Shown here piece after piece: positions 23,993 to 36,182 of a stretch of DNA of 64,000 nt. How positions within the stretch are numbered: the first letter of the stretch is position 1; each line of letters begins with the position of its first letter. The notes below the pieces were generated by a model. The model was not told the origin of the DNA and did not search any database. It saw only the letters and a program-made list of their open reading frames with translations. Source of the DNA: Ulota crispa (lineage: Eukaryota; Streptophyta; Bryopsida; Orthotrichales; Orthotrichaceae). The DNA lies in the NCBI GenBank assembly GCA_963920765.1, contig OY987250.1, forward strand, positions 13,260,409-13,324,408, read 5' to 3'. The position numbers were made by a program, and so were the translations under genes.

Positions 23993-24352
23993 GATAAACT
24001 GTAGCACTTTCCCGGACAGGGAATGAGCCAACCCATGTCAACTGAACCTGGATATTCTAGAACCAGTAAATTGGGTTGAAGTAAAGCAACTGACACCACA
24101 AGCAGGCAAAGAAGTGAAAGACCCATGCAGTGACTTGCAACTCACCCCATGGTTATAACTCTGTTGAAAGACGCTGCTTCTGAAGCAAACAATCAACTCC
24201 AGGTTCTCGCAAAAAACCACGCAAAACCCCAGGAGGTACAAGATGCAGACATGGTCGCAACACTAAACTCTAGCAAAACTGAAGCATGTGTAAGAGCTAA
24301 TAAATGGCATGGTGGCAAATCTGGAGAACAGATTTGAAGAGCAGAAGTGCAA

Positions 24353-27300
24353 CTAAGCGAGGGAGAGTTCTCCAGCTGGGACAGACCTCTTCACCAACTT
24401 TGCCCATGCCTCATTGGTTTCTTCAATAATTTTCAGTGTGTAATCCTGCAACACAAGGGAGCAGTGAGGTTATTCAAGTGCTGTCAAATGTGGTCTCTTC
24501 CCCATGCGTACGGGTTGAAATAAGGGAAATTTCATGGATACCCGTAAAGTTTGCAATATTTTCACAGATACCCCTGCTTTTTCAGAAATTTCACAAATAC
24601 CCTTGGACCAAAAAATTTAGGCATTTGTTTTGTTGTGCATGTCACTTCTCTTCTTTTGTGTGCACGCATAACAAGAAAGAAGTAGTGTGCACACAAAGGG
24701 AGAAAGAAGTGACATGCACAACAAAACAAATGCCTAAATTTTTTGGTCCAAGGGTATTTGTGAAATTTCTGAAAAAGCAGGGGTATCTGTGAAAATATTG
24801 CAAACTTTACGGGTATCCATGAAATTTTCCCTTGAAATAAATCATTTAGGAAATCTCAATGAAGGAGGCAAAATACACTAATAGAAAGAAGAAACCACGC
24901 CCTACATCTCTATGCAAAAAGTTGTTATAGGAGTTGCTACAAATGGATACGACCTTCCAGAATGTGCTTTCTGTATTTAGTTCAGGCACCTAGGGGTTGA
25001 TTTTCATCTAAGTGAAAGCATGAACATGAGCTTGGGTGATTCAGGAGGCAGGAATGTGAACTGGGGATCGCAGGTTTAAAAAATCCTGCTAAAGCATGAC
25101 ACTACCGACTATTCTTCGCAGAAAAAATATATAAAAGGGTATGTCAAATTCAATATATTTGACAAGAGCATCCAAAGAATATCTACAACGGGGTCTAGGC
25201 AGATGTTTTACCTTGTCAGCAGGCTTGTCATCAAGGCCAAACCTGTTGGCAGGTTTTCCATCTGGAATCTTGTAATCCCTGAACCATTCTCTGATTGCTG
25301 TCAAAGTTCCCTACAACCCGGCACAAAACAACGTAAATAACTGATGAAAAGTCTTAGGTTCAGTAAATGCTGCAAAATCTTGCTTGAAACTTTTGATGTT
25401 TCAAACACAAATATTAACTAGTGTCTCATTGTTTGTTGAAACCAAAGCCAAGAGAACACTAGTGTGACGCACAAAACAAACTTGGACACAAAAAACCTTC
25501 CCAACAGCAGAGCCCTGTAAAAACGCTAACAACAAAGTTTACAAATTCGTTGCCTCCGTAAAGAAATGAATTTAATTTTCTCAGAGGTACCTCACTAGAA
25601 CAGTAATATTGAATACGATGACATTAAAGCTCAGAGACTTACTGGGAAGTGCTTCTCAACATCGGCGACATTGTTGACCAGATCAGCCTTGGGATCATCC
25701 ACAGAGATGGCCACAACTTTCCAGTCAAGCTCACCCTCGTCAATCATAGCCAACACTGCTAGAGGCTTCACCTTCAGGACCTCTCCAATCTTAGCTTGCC
25801 TCTCCCCAATCTCAACAAGGTCCACTGTCACACGTAGAACCACTCTTATAACAAATGCAACATAACACCGGGCTCATAAGGGCAGAAAGCGAGCAACATC
25901 AATCGACAGCTAGGTCACCGGTAATTCCTCTCCATAGCATCTCCATAATGTGCGCCCCTTAAAACTGTCCAGAGAGCACATGCCAACCATTTCTGACTAG
26001 TCTAATTTTCTTAACCAAGCGTATTAACGAAGGTACTAAAGATTTCTACTGAAATTCTAAAACTGCTTTACCCTAAGCGCCTGAACTCGAAATAGAAATT
26101 TCATTTTCGAAGCCATGCCTAATTACAGTAACTTTCGAACGTATTTATTTTGTTCAAAAAATATAGAGCATGACGTCTGCTTTCTATTGGTACGTAGTGC
26201 TGCTACCTTCCTTAAAGCTTCCAAACTCATTTGCTTCAAATCCTAAAGATATGAAAGTCTCAAAAAGTGGCTCAGTACATATTAATGGGAGTCGAAATCT
26301 ATCAAAGAAGAAACACATGTCCTACATTTCTGAACTGCAGAAATATGCATTTAAAATTTCTATGAATAACTAAGAGCTTACAGAGTCGAAATTATATTAA
26401 AAAATTCAGGAACAAGGGATTAAGCCATCAATAAAATCTATATTTTGGAGAAGACAAACCTGGATCATTGTCACCAAATGCGTTCTCCACCTCACTGGTG
26501 GAGTGAGAAGGGTCCTCCCATGTCTGGGGAAGAAGTCCGTAATTCCAGTTGATGTTGTATCTGTTCCCACCAATATCCACAGAAACACAGAATCCAAGAA
26601 TGAGAACAAACACAGCTCGGTGTCAGCTCCTTTCACACAAAGTTCATTAACATCAAGCTATTGTTCAGAAACACTCACGGGTAAAAACGAAGCTTTCCCT
26701 TCTTGGTATCCTGCTTGATGGGAGTGTTGGGCTCCTCGGTGGCTACTTCCATCTTTGCTTTGGTCTCCTTCGGAATCTCCACTACAAAATTGTAGAGTCC
26801 ATCTCCTGCATGGAGTGGGATATCGTGCCATGGCGAAACCTGCAACCATAACAACAACAACAACAACAACAACAGTTTGGTTATTATTTTGCTTCAATGA
26901 GCAAAGATTCTATGTCACAACTGGTTTACTTTACAATCAAGGTAAAGGAAACTAAAGCTGTTAGGTACTTGATCCGTCTTCTATACTAACCCCTGTTACC
27001 AACACAACCTCGTCTAATCACACACTTGGATGGCCTTCAATTAGCGAGCACTGTGAGCATAACTTGGCTAAACGTCCATGGTGATAAAAAAAATTGCTCT
27101 AAAAGCGTTTGACTCTTGTTCCCAAAGTGATTTCTCCACAGCTCTGTAATGATTTCCCAGAAACCACACTTACACTTATTGTCTAAAATGTGTAAAATTG
27201 AAGGCAAATATTATGCTCTACCTTGCAACAGTGAGATTTCAAGAAATTCTCGGTGCCTTGCACTTGATGCAGGTATGTACCAACACTGCACTATCAGACG

Positions 27301-28712
27301 TACTTAACTTAGGGTATGTTCACACCTGGTGTTAGGAGGGATATTAGCAATATGAATGCAGTCTCAAGGTGTGCCCAAATGCTTCTAATTTTCCTTCGCT
27401 ACTACAATTTTTAACACCAAGTGTGAACATACCCTTAGTTCGGTATCAGGCGTGTTTCTGGACCACAGAATGTGGACAAGTGGCGAAGAGCTGCATGTGT
27501 CTCATATGAGCTCAGCCCTAAAACGCAACCCTAAAACGCAGCTTGTCAGGGTATTGTGAACAAATTCATTAATACGGAGGATACAATGCACAATAACCAA
27601 CTCGTGAGTCACAACAAAGCTGTACGTTACATATGGGGATCCACCAACTGACACATTCGAGAAAAGAACGAAGATTCTAAACATTCCGCATCTTTCACAT
27701 GGAAATTGATCCAAAAACAAGGGTTAGAGTATGACACCTCATGCCACTGCCGTAATTCAAGTATTGGACGTTACAAGTATTCTCAAAGTGCTCTATCTCA
27801 AGAATTCAACACTGAAGGGAACTACACCTAATTGAAACCCTTACAAAAAGCAACCTTTAGATGTTTTTGACTCAATGTACGAAGCGTGAGCATAAGAGCC
27901 TATTCAGTGCTCCAAATTGGAAGATATTCATACACCAAGAACGCTATTTGGTTTTAGCATATAGTGCAAAAGATACATCTGTACAACCCTAAAACCTACG
28001 AGCTCTATTCTTGGTACTGTCAAAGTCGTGGACATCGGCAGTCTTTGAAGAGTTGGATCTAAGGAGGCAGACAGTATTGGATTTCAAATTGCTTGTATTC
28101 TTCAAAACTACATAACATAGAAAAAAATAGGTTTCAAAAACAGGATATGAATACAGGTTGGATATTCCGGTTCTGGCAACACTACAAACCTTGGAAGGCG
28201 GTGCGCACATTGGTGGATTTAGAATCGTTAGACCTACAGAGAAGGTGACATTGAAATTCACTTTGTCTTTGTCCTCTAAATTCACACAAAACAGAAAATA
28301 TGACCAGGATGAGCACGGGCGAGACCGGAGTCGACACAGGCCATAGTAGTGAAGCTACAGAACGATTGTAAAATTAAGAAGAAACCACAACAATCGCCAG
28401 AGATTGTGACTGGAAGAAACTGACCGTCTTGCCAGACTTGTCCGAGAAGAAAAGCCGGTACTCCAAGGAATCAACCTCGCCCTCCTCCGTGGTGGAATAC
28501 TCCGCCGACACAACCCTGCAGCTCTGCAATCTTCGGCTCTGTCCGACGGCTGCTGACCTTTGCACAAACGCCTGGCGCAATGACGCCGCCTGCACACACA
28601 GCGCGCTCGACGACGACGCCAATGCCGGCGTCCTCTTCACGGCTGCCATTGAGCCTGCGCATTGTGGCAAGTGCGACACGCAGCCTGCTACCATTGCCCT
28701 TACAGCCGCCAT
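24353..28712 (-). CDS. PPA6: Soluble inorganic pyrophosphatase, family I, chloroplast type (6 exons)
   Basis: Hydrolyses PPi to two phosphates, pulling plastid biosynthetic reactions forward. Exons in coding order: 28712-28425, 26839-26679, 26560-26460, 25824-25643, 25310-25212 and 24445-24353. All are GT-AG with preserved phase and encode 307 residues, close to the usual plant plastid enzyme length. Residues 1 to about 65 are Ala/Ser/Arg-rich, a plausible transit peptide. The core starts at LEYRLFF; WHDIPL and VVEIPK follow. The family I signature DNDPVDL is at 180-186, then [14 protein letters not shown] and EWFRDYK. The start at 28712 ([10 protein letters not shown]) opens the basic/Ala-rich leader; an in-frame ATG at 28772 would add 20 residues that derive from the upstream tandem repeat. 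No lesion is seen. Confidence 0.95.
24524..24831. mobile_element. Mutator-type MITE, family MULE-1 copy 2 (PPA6 intron 5)
   Basis: 308 bp and almost entirely foldback. The ends are GGGAAATTTCATGGATACCC and its near complement. It is flanked by an exact 9-bp direct repeat, TTGAAATAA at 24515-24523 and 24832-24840. Long inverted arms plus a 9-bp target duplication are typical of Mutator-like elements. Confidence 0.92.
26848..26876. repeat. (CAA)n microsatellite beside the PPA6 exon 2 acceptor
   Basis: About nine CAA units immediately upstream (on the gene strand, as TTG repeats) of the intron 1 acceptor at 26840. The repeat forms much of the apparent polypyrimidine tract. Confidence 0.75.
27309..27436. 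mobile_element. Small Tourist/Harbinger-like MITE (PPA6 intron 1)
   Basis: TTA-GGGTATGTTCACACCTGG at the left and CCAAGTGTGAACATACCC-TTA at the right form a terminal inverted repeat flanked by a TTA duplication. 128 bp and non-coding. Confidence 0.75.
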
Positions 28713-28735
28713 CGCCACCTGCCACACCAAACAGC

Positions 28736-29302
28736 AATCCTTCAAAACCTCTCTCAGCCTACAATCCTCCAAAACTCCTCAAAACTCCCTCAAATACCTC
28801 AAAAATTCTTCCGAAAGCTGCCAAATCTATTGATAGTTCGCGAATTAGCTCGACAATTTTCAAACATCAATCCCTCAAAACTTCTCCAAACCTACAATCC
28901 TCCAAAACTCCTCAAAACTCCTCCAAGACTCCTCAAAACTCTCTCAAAACTCCCTCAAAACTCTCTCAAATATATCAAAAATTGTCCCGAAAACTGCCAA
29001 ATCTATTGATACTTCACAAATTAGCTCGAGAATCTTCAAACAGCAATCCTTCAAAACCTCTCCAAACCTACAATCCTCCAAAACTCCTCAAAACTCTCTC
29101 AGATACGTCAAAATTTGTCCCAGAAACTGCCACTTCCATTGATAGTTCACGAATTAGCTCGAGAATTTCAAATATCAATCCTTCAAAACTTCTCCAAACC
29201 TACAATCCTCCAAACTCCCTCAAAACTCTCGCAAATATGTCACAAATTGTCCCGAAAGCTGCCAAATCCATTGATAGTTCACAAGTTAGCTGGAGAATTT
29301 TT
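28736..29302. repeat. Four-unit tandem repeat directly upstream of PPA6
   Basis: Units anchored on ACAATCCTCC at about 28761, 28893, 29070 and 29201 (spacing 132, 177 and 131). Each carries CTCCAAAACTCCTCAAAACTC and a GCCAAATC(C/T)ATTGATA block. The first unit begins about 24 bp upstream of the chosen ATG, so the 5' UTR and proximal promoter are made of this array. It creates a spurious long ORF on the plus strand. Confidence 0.85.
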
Positions 29303-31413
29303 CCAACCTACTGTAATGCGAGCACAATTGGCGAGGACGGGCGAACGGAGAAGTGCTGACCAGAAGGAATCTTTAGAAGTCCGAAGCCGAGGTTTTGTAT
29401 GAGGCGGAAACTGGAAAAGGCTATTTAGTGACTTACTAATCAGTTTAGTGATAAACTATTAGAATTGGCCGTCTCCTGGGACTGCCGATTTTGACGAACA
29501 CGTTCTTATTCACTGAGAACCAATGTGAACAAAACGGGAACAAATGGAGAACTACTCCTTGACCGTTCTTTGGGATTCCGGAGATGCTTGTGGGCTGATT
29601 TTTAGTTCTTGGAGTTAGGTAGGAATGAATTTAGATGTACCTTAGACTACATTCATTTTGCTTGATCTTGCTCTTAACATCACTTGTAAATGTTCCATAT
29701 CATTCTCTAAATTTAAAATACGTTGGATTTTTAATTATTTGTTCTAGGCAACAAGGGAGGAGGCTTTGCATTAAGAGAAGCTATTGGTTATCCAAAAAAA
29801 AGTTTGAATAGTAAACACTATACTAAAAAGGTAAACTAATGCTACACATTCAAAGCCTCTAGTAGCATAATTACTTATTTAAATTTCTCATGAACTTGGT
29901 GATTTTTTTTTTGATATATTTCATTGGTGGCAACACAATTCATCTTAAAACATCAAAGAAAAATTAGAACCACTTGATTTTCTACATCCATCCATTGGTT
30001 ACGTACTTTCATCTACTTAGAATTAATAAATTTTATTCATTAATTGACATATGTTTACTTTTCTTTCTAGTATTAAAGTAGATAACAAAATGTTGCTTTG
30101 GCTAGTCTCAATCAATCTTTGGACCTCTACATTATTAAGGTGTATGTATGTCAAAGTGCATTTATCAATGCCCAACTAGTAGTTGGTTCTTTTTTAGTAA
30201 TTTTTTATAAAAGGGCTAAAACCACAACATTAGAGTGACCAGGTTTGATTAGTTTTTCCAACTAGAATTTTGAGAGTAAAAATCATTAATTTCCAATCAA
30301 AAAAAATTTCACTGTGTCTAAAGATGTAACAATTGAGGGCTAAATTGTTGATGTTATGAAATTACCATAAAAATATATATTTGGGCAAAGTAGATCTTTA
30401 TAATAAATGCTTTTGGTCAATGTACTAGAAAAAATTAGGGTCTTGAAATTAGGGCATTGTCAACTTTAGGTGTACTCACTTTGTTATTACAATCCTTAAT
30501 AATACGTTGAATGATAGCAAAACTCATATTGTTGTACATGGCAAATTTACAATTCAAAAAATTTGGGTTCATTCCTTGTTTGAAGATATGTTGATCTAAA
30601 TGGATTTTTTGCAATTAATTTGTGTGCTTGTTACATTATTTGCAACATTTGTTATTTTAGTTTCATTTTTTCTTTCTTCTAGTTTGATAATTGATTTATT
30701 CAAAGTTTTGATGGTTTCACTCAATAAACAACCAAGATGATTGACATGACCTAGGTGATTACAACAATTGCTACTAAAACAAACCTCTTTGTTTCAACAT
30801 ATGTTGTAAATGAATGTCACAATTGAATATTCTTGCTCGTGAAAGTGTCAAAACTTTTATCATACACAAGCTTTCTATGTGCTCATATTTACTATTATTT
30901 GTTGTTAAATGTATAAATCTCCAAGTGAAATTTTTTAATATATCTAATAACATAAATCACAAATTTTTATACACTAAGTTTGTAGGTGACACTTTGCCAT
31001 TAAGACACAATTTCAAAATTGAGATTTATATTCTTGGATTTGTTAATATCCATGTCACCAAATTACAAATAATCTTAATTAATGAATACACATGATTTTA
31101 GTGTAATCCATGAATGAAATACTATAATCACACCTTCTTTAAAGTTCTCCACATAGTTGCTTTTTAAGTCTCTTAACATAATTGTAAATATAGCACTTCA
31201 AGTACTTCTATTATTTATAGACATATATATCTCAAAAAATGGTTAGTACCATTATATAACACTTGTTGTTAGTATTCACATATTTAGGTCAATTTTGTTC
31301 ACAAGCTAATATATCAAAGTTACATTGTATTCTTCTTAATTGATCTTGACAAATCTTTCAAAATCTTAGTTGAATTAAATTCTAAGAAAAAAACCAAGAT
31401 ATTACATACACAT
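29303..31413. other. AT-rich intergenic DNA, nothing recognised
   Basis: No exon, RNA gene or bounded element found. Composition and scattered short ORFs suggest old decayed sequence. Confidence 0.5.
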
Positions 31414-31597
31414 GAAGAAAAACAAGGATAAACGACTCCACAAATCACAATGACTAGGTCACTAGAACTGCCTTGCAATTACACAAACAACTACACAACA
31501 ATTGCACGACTAGATTGTAATTGTGCAAATGTTGTGGAGTTGTTGTGCAGTTGTAAGGCAGTTCTGGTGACTTAGTTGTTTATCCTTGTTTTTCTTT
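31414..31597. mobile_element. Foldback element, about 85-bp arms
   Basis: The left arm contains AAAAACAAGGATAAAC and AGAACTGCCTTGCAATTACA. The right arm carries their near complements TGTAAGGCAGTTCT and TTATCCTTGTTTTTC. The loop is very short, so a transcript could form a long hairpin. Confidence 0.65.
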
Positions 31598-33428
31598 TAA
31601 AAATAGTTAGTCAGATTTTTAACAACTTCAACAAGGTATTTAATCACGCTTACAATGTAACGAATGAAATATTTGCAATCTAATTGTCTTATAGAGATCA
31701 ATTTTACATTTCTTTAATGAAATATACTTTCCACTTGTTTATGGGATCTTAGAATTGATCTACTTTGACTATTACTTGTGTATTTGAACAGAACTACAAG
31801 AAATTCTTTACACTCCCAAAAGCAATCTTCCATGGGCAACATCTATTGAAGGTACAAGTTGCGTTACTATGTCAAGGATAATTAATCAATAGTCCTAAAA
31901 ATATTGAATGTATAAGTAAAAACAAATCTAAAACTTTTTATATTCCTTTTTTTGTAATTCTTTTACTAGAAGAAGATATGTTTTTATGAGTAAAATTTGT
32001 ATGGTCAATACAAAACTATTATATAGTAACATGTTCTGACTCATAACTTCCATCATACTTAAAACTATGTACTATCTGAATTAAATAGCTGATTGTCAAT
32101 AACAAATTAAAATATAGATAAAATTTTAATAGGATAAAAAATTTACATCATTTTTTCAATTGATTGAAATACATACTCTTGACAATATGGAAGTCATTGT
32201 TGACCTATGGTCTTTGAAGGTGATATTGCATCCGACAAAATTTGGAAAATCTTTTCACAAGAATTATGGAATCAACAGTCAAACAACAAATATAGAAAGT
32301 GATAAAATTTGAAGATCTAAACTCCAAAAAAATGATGACATTTTTAGGGTGCAAGAGAAGCTATAATTGCATGGATAGCATGGGCCACAACATGTATGTT
32401 GCCACTTCTATTTCAAATTTATAAAGTGGAAGATTAATAAAAATATCATTTATGTTTAAAACAACAAAAACTCAAATGATGTGTTTAATTAATCATGAAT
32501 TGTCCAAGGTTCAAAAATAAAAGTTTAAATGCAAAATATTAGGAAACCTCTTGATGATTTGCATGTATTATACAAACATTGTCTAGAAATATATGCACAA
32601 CACGAGGCACAACATGGGAAGGTGTATCCAAAACATCCTTAAATTTGTGCAAAACATGAAGGGTCTATATTCTCAAGATTGGAAGAACTTCTATGTTGTG
32701 CAAAGAAAGTCCAGAAAGACACAAATAATCCAATTTTAGTTAAATACGGCATTATAGAATTGCATTGCTGTTATGTATGTTTGAAGTAAGCTTGCCTATA
32801 TTGAAGTGTTATTTGGCACTTAGGCATGAAATGGATTTAATTAGATAAGTTATGTTTCTATTTTCTTGCACGAACGAGTTGCCTGTTTTCTTGCAGGAAC
32901 GAGTTGCATACTTTGTCATTACAATTAGTTGAACTTATAATATTGTATTCTTCTGTGGTTCCTTGTACTCCTTTCAACCTTGTTTCCTATATTTTCTTTG
33001 TACTTTCCTCTCTCTATCATAATATATTGTCATCTCTATTTATTTTTCTTTTGTGATTTGCAATGAGCGTTGTTTATATGAAAGTAATCACAATAAAATG
33101 ATATAGGACTACATCAATATTATGTGTTTTATTAGGTTTGAGAAAAGAAAACAGCTTTGTTATTCTTATTAGAAAACACTATAAAAAGATGTATCATTTT
33201 TATGAATAAAAATGCTTCACCTAAAAACGTTTAAAACAATTTTTTTTAAAGACTAGCAATATCGTGGATTTCTTATTGAAATTTGTATCTAATATCAAAG
33301 TTTGTTTAATTGGGACATGAAGAACAATTCACATAAAACATGTGTTTACAGTTAAGGGATTAATCGCCTTTTTTTTACAACGTTTAAAGTACTTAGAACT
33401 TTTGACCTCAAGGTTTGAATGGAAACTA
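31598..33428. other. AT-rich intergenic DNA, possible decayed LTR-like stretch
   Basis: No coding family identified. At 32863-32911 a 25-bp unit containing TTTTCTTGCACGAACGAGTT is tandemly duplicated with one change. The following AT/CT-rich stretch resembles the end of an LTR, but I cannot pair it with a second LTR. Confidence 0.3.
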
Positions 33429-33509
33429 TTAACCCCTCAATGCTCTGAGTATGAAAGTAAACACATGAAATGGATCAAAGTTTTTGTTGCTAGGGCGTTG
33501 AGAGGTTAA
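33429..33509. mobile_element. 81-bp TTAA-bounded mini-element
   Basis: Left end TTAACCCCTCAATGCTCTGA and right end GGGCGTTGAGAGGTTAA. The right TTAA is followed at once by CCCCTAAAGG, the left end of another element whose right end I could not find. Confidence 0.6.
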
Positions 33510-34456
33510 CCCCTAAAGGTTCAAGCCTTTTTTTTGTGTGAAAGTTATTGAAAATTGCCTTTTTTGGGGAATGAGTAGAAAGGTAGGAAAGAAAGTTTTT
33601 TTTTTTGGAAATCCAAGCTTAAAATCTTGCCTTCAACTATGGGAAGTACTTGTGAAAAATAAATCTAGCTTATTCTAAATGTAGAGGAGTGAGATATTGA
33701 GATCTAAAGTGAAAACAAAGTTTTCTCCGTGCTGCCCAAAAATTTCAAAAGCCCATGCCATGTTTAGAGTGCACATATTTCATACTTTTCAAACCATTGG
33801 AATATTCCTATAAATATGAGTGAATTATATACTCTTGTTCTGCAATGAAAAAATCCCTGTGAAGAACAACAATGGTTAGAAATTTAGGCAAATATATGAG
33901 GTTAACATAACTAAGAAGCTTGGATGCATGAGATATTGCACCCCTTTCCACATGTCATGAGCTATTATACAAGAATGTAACTTTCCAACAAAAAATGTGC
34001 ACATGGCAATGGGAAATTTTATCAAAATTGATGATCATGTTAAACAAAAACTTTATGTATTCTAAAATCAAATATTTTCAACTTAAATACAAATCTAAAA
34101 AAATCTGGCTTGAGTAAATTATTATTTTCAAAACCCAATACTTTTTTTTCAGATTTAGTTAGAATCAAAAAAAGCCAAATTTCAATCAGCAACATCAATA
34201 TTAATTGCATAAGCAAAATCCTTTACACAGAAAGGATCTTGAAGAGGAAAAGTTTTAATCATTTTACCTACAATAGTCAGTGCATAAGGGTGTGATGAAT
34301 CTAATGATCACACTTTTGGCTTGCAATATTTAAGTACAATTCTTAGATATTTATAATTACAGAACTCTTATTACATGGTTGCAATAAGAACTGATTTTTT
34401 TCTTAGACATTCTAGAATTATATATTTGACAATGATATGATTGGTTTCTTCACAGA
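33510..34456. other. AT-rich DNA following an orphan TTAACCCC end
   Basis: Begins with an element-like left terminus (33506) but no matching right end was found before 35296. No gene seen. Confidence 0.4.
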
Positions 34457-34947
34457 ACACCATATTCATTAAATTGGGAAAAAGAGTACATTTTGGGACT
34501 TCTAAAGGTTTTAGGTGATCACCTAAAATTGAGCTTGTAGCATTTTTTTTGGTACACTTGCCCTCACCTGAGAGGAGGAATTTGCAAGCAAAAAAATCTT
34601 AGGGTAACTTTTTGGGTTTAAGGTGGAGTAAAAAAAGGTACCTCCGTTTTTCCCAATTTAACGAAGATGGTGTTATGGAGAGAAAATTTCAAAATAATGC
34701 CATATTTGTTAATTTGGGTCAAAATGGTCATTTTGGGACTTTTGAAAATTTAGGAAAATTGTGGTGATCACCCCAAACCAAGCCCCTTTGGTACATGTGT
34801 TCTCACCTGAGAGGAGGAATTTGTGAGGGAAAAAATCTTAGTGGCTCATACTGATACTTTTGAATCTGGTTTGAGGTGACTATTTTGGATTGAGGTGGAG
34901 TACAAAATGGTACCTTTGTTATTCCCAAATTAACAAATATGACGTTA
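34457..34947. repeat. Two adjacent diverged hairpin elements of about 220-250 bp
   Basis: Unit 1 (34457-34674) and unit 2 (34696-34947) share CTCACCTGAGAGGAGGAATT and a GGTGGAGTA(A/C)AA block. Each has inverted ends around CCATAT.TT.TTAA.TTGGG. They look like tandem copies of one foldback element. Confidence 0.65.
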
Positions 34948-35295
34948 AATTAAGATATTTACAACAAAAAAAATTCCAAAAAGCATAGTAGACACATCCA
35001 AAATAAATGTACATCAACCTCTCACCAAACAAATGATCTTTCTAAGTGCCTTGGTGATAATTTTGTGCAAAATATTCATGTTTCTCACATGCATACTATA
35101 TGCATGAATTAAAAGGTGAAACTCTAGTTTCAAAATCAAGATATTTCAATTTTGAGAATTTTCAAAGCATTTTTCTTTGAAAATAAAAATTTCTCAAAAA
35201 CAAATGCCATGGGCATAATCTAAAATCATTTCTAAATCCATCTTATATAAAACATTCTTAAAGATGCTTAAATCATTGTTGTACATAAACATGTC

Positions 35296-35383
35296 TTAAC
35301 CTCTAAAGGACCACGGGGACTAAAATCATCCCCGCTCATACACGGGGCTGTGTCTCTAGGGTGACCCCACACTTAAGGGTTAA
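35296..35383. mobile_element. 88-bp TTAA-bounded mini-element
   Basis: TTAACCTCTAAAGGACCACG at the left and ACTTAAGGGTTAA at the right. It is GC-richer than its surroundings and contains repeated ACGGGG/CCCCG motifs. Confidence 0.5.
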
Positions 35384-35416
35384 AGGGACTTTTTACGCTT
35401 CATTCCAAAAACAATT

Positions 35417-35625
35417 GGTGAATGACACTCATAACCAACAACTTCCAACTCAAGTGGTTTGCCAAAGGCTTTGTAAAAAAACAGTTATAAAAAAATTGAG
35501 TCCACTAAGATGAAGCTTAAGGTTTAAGCTTCATCTGGGTTGACTCAATTTTATAGCTTTTTTTTTGACAAGCCCTAGGCAAACCACTTGAGTTGGGAGT
35601 TGTTAGTTATAAGTGTTATACACTA
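35417..35625. mobile_element. Foldback element with about 95-bp arms
   Basis: The left arm includes CCAACTCAAGTGGTTTGCC and GATGAAGCTTAA. The right arm includes GGCAAACCACTTGAGTTGG and TTAAGCTTCATC. The two arms nearly touch, giving an almost loop-free hairpin. Confidence 0.75.
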
Positions 35626-36182
35626 TTTCACACAATTAGAAGATCCATACATGCACACCCGGGGTTTGATAAGGTAGAACCACCCATTCCCAATCATATA
35701 AGCTCTTGCAAGGCAACACATCAGAGCAACAATGTGGCACAATTTTTTCTTTGGTGGCTTCATACAAAATAGTGCAACACAAATTTCTTTGGAGTTTTTC
35801 ACATAAAACTAAATTATATACAAATTTTGAAGTGCATAAAGTGTTCGGAACCCATACACAATCACTAGATTCTCCAATTCCCAATCATAGCCAAAACACT
35901 TCTTGCTTGCTACTTCCTACTTTCTTTTGGGACACATTTCATGACCTCATTTGTCTTAATTTTGAAAAGGGAAAGAATACGCAATCCAAGGCTTGAAAAT
36001 AGGGGTTGGAAATAGCACACCTTGGACTGGTTGGATTTTGATCCCTGGTTGGGAATGGGTGGTTCAACCTTATATGCACATGGGGAAGCACAATATTTGG
36101 TCTTGCAAGTGCCATGCGTCTTGTTTGCGCAACAAGTAACTTTTTAAGCAAGGGTAATAATAATAACTTGCCCCCTACCTTT
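35626..36182. other. Intergenic DNA, nothing recognised
   Basis: Open frames on both strands here are short and lack family features. Nothing further can be supported. Confidence 0.45.

Noticed and set aside
28580..29359. 259-codon plus-strand ORF, the longest open frame after the SLP1 exon 1 frame
   Set aside because: It runs through the antisense of PPA6 exon 1 and then the four-unit tandem repeat; its Ser/Pro/Lys-rich sequence simply repeats with the DNA.
29303..33428. A recognisable Copia or Gypsy retrotransposon
   Set aside because: A few stretches look LTR-like, but no reverse transcriptase, integrase or paired LTRs could be read.
33510..35299. A 1.8-kb TTAA element from the orphan left end at 33506
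   Set aside because: No TTTAGGGG-type right end occurs before 35296, and the sequence there is the start of a separate mini-element.
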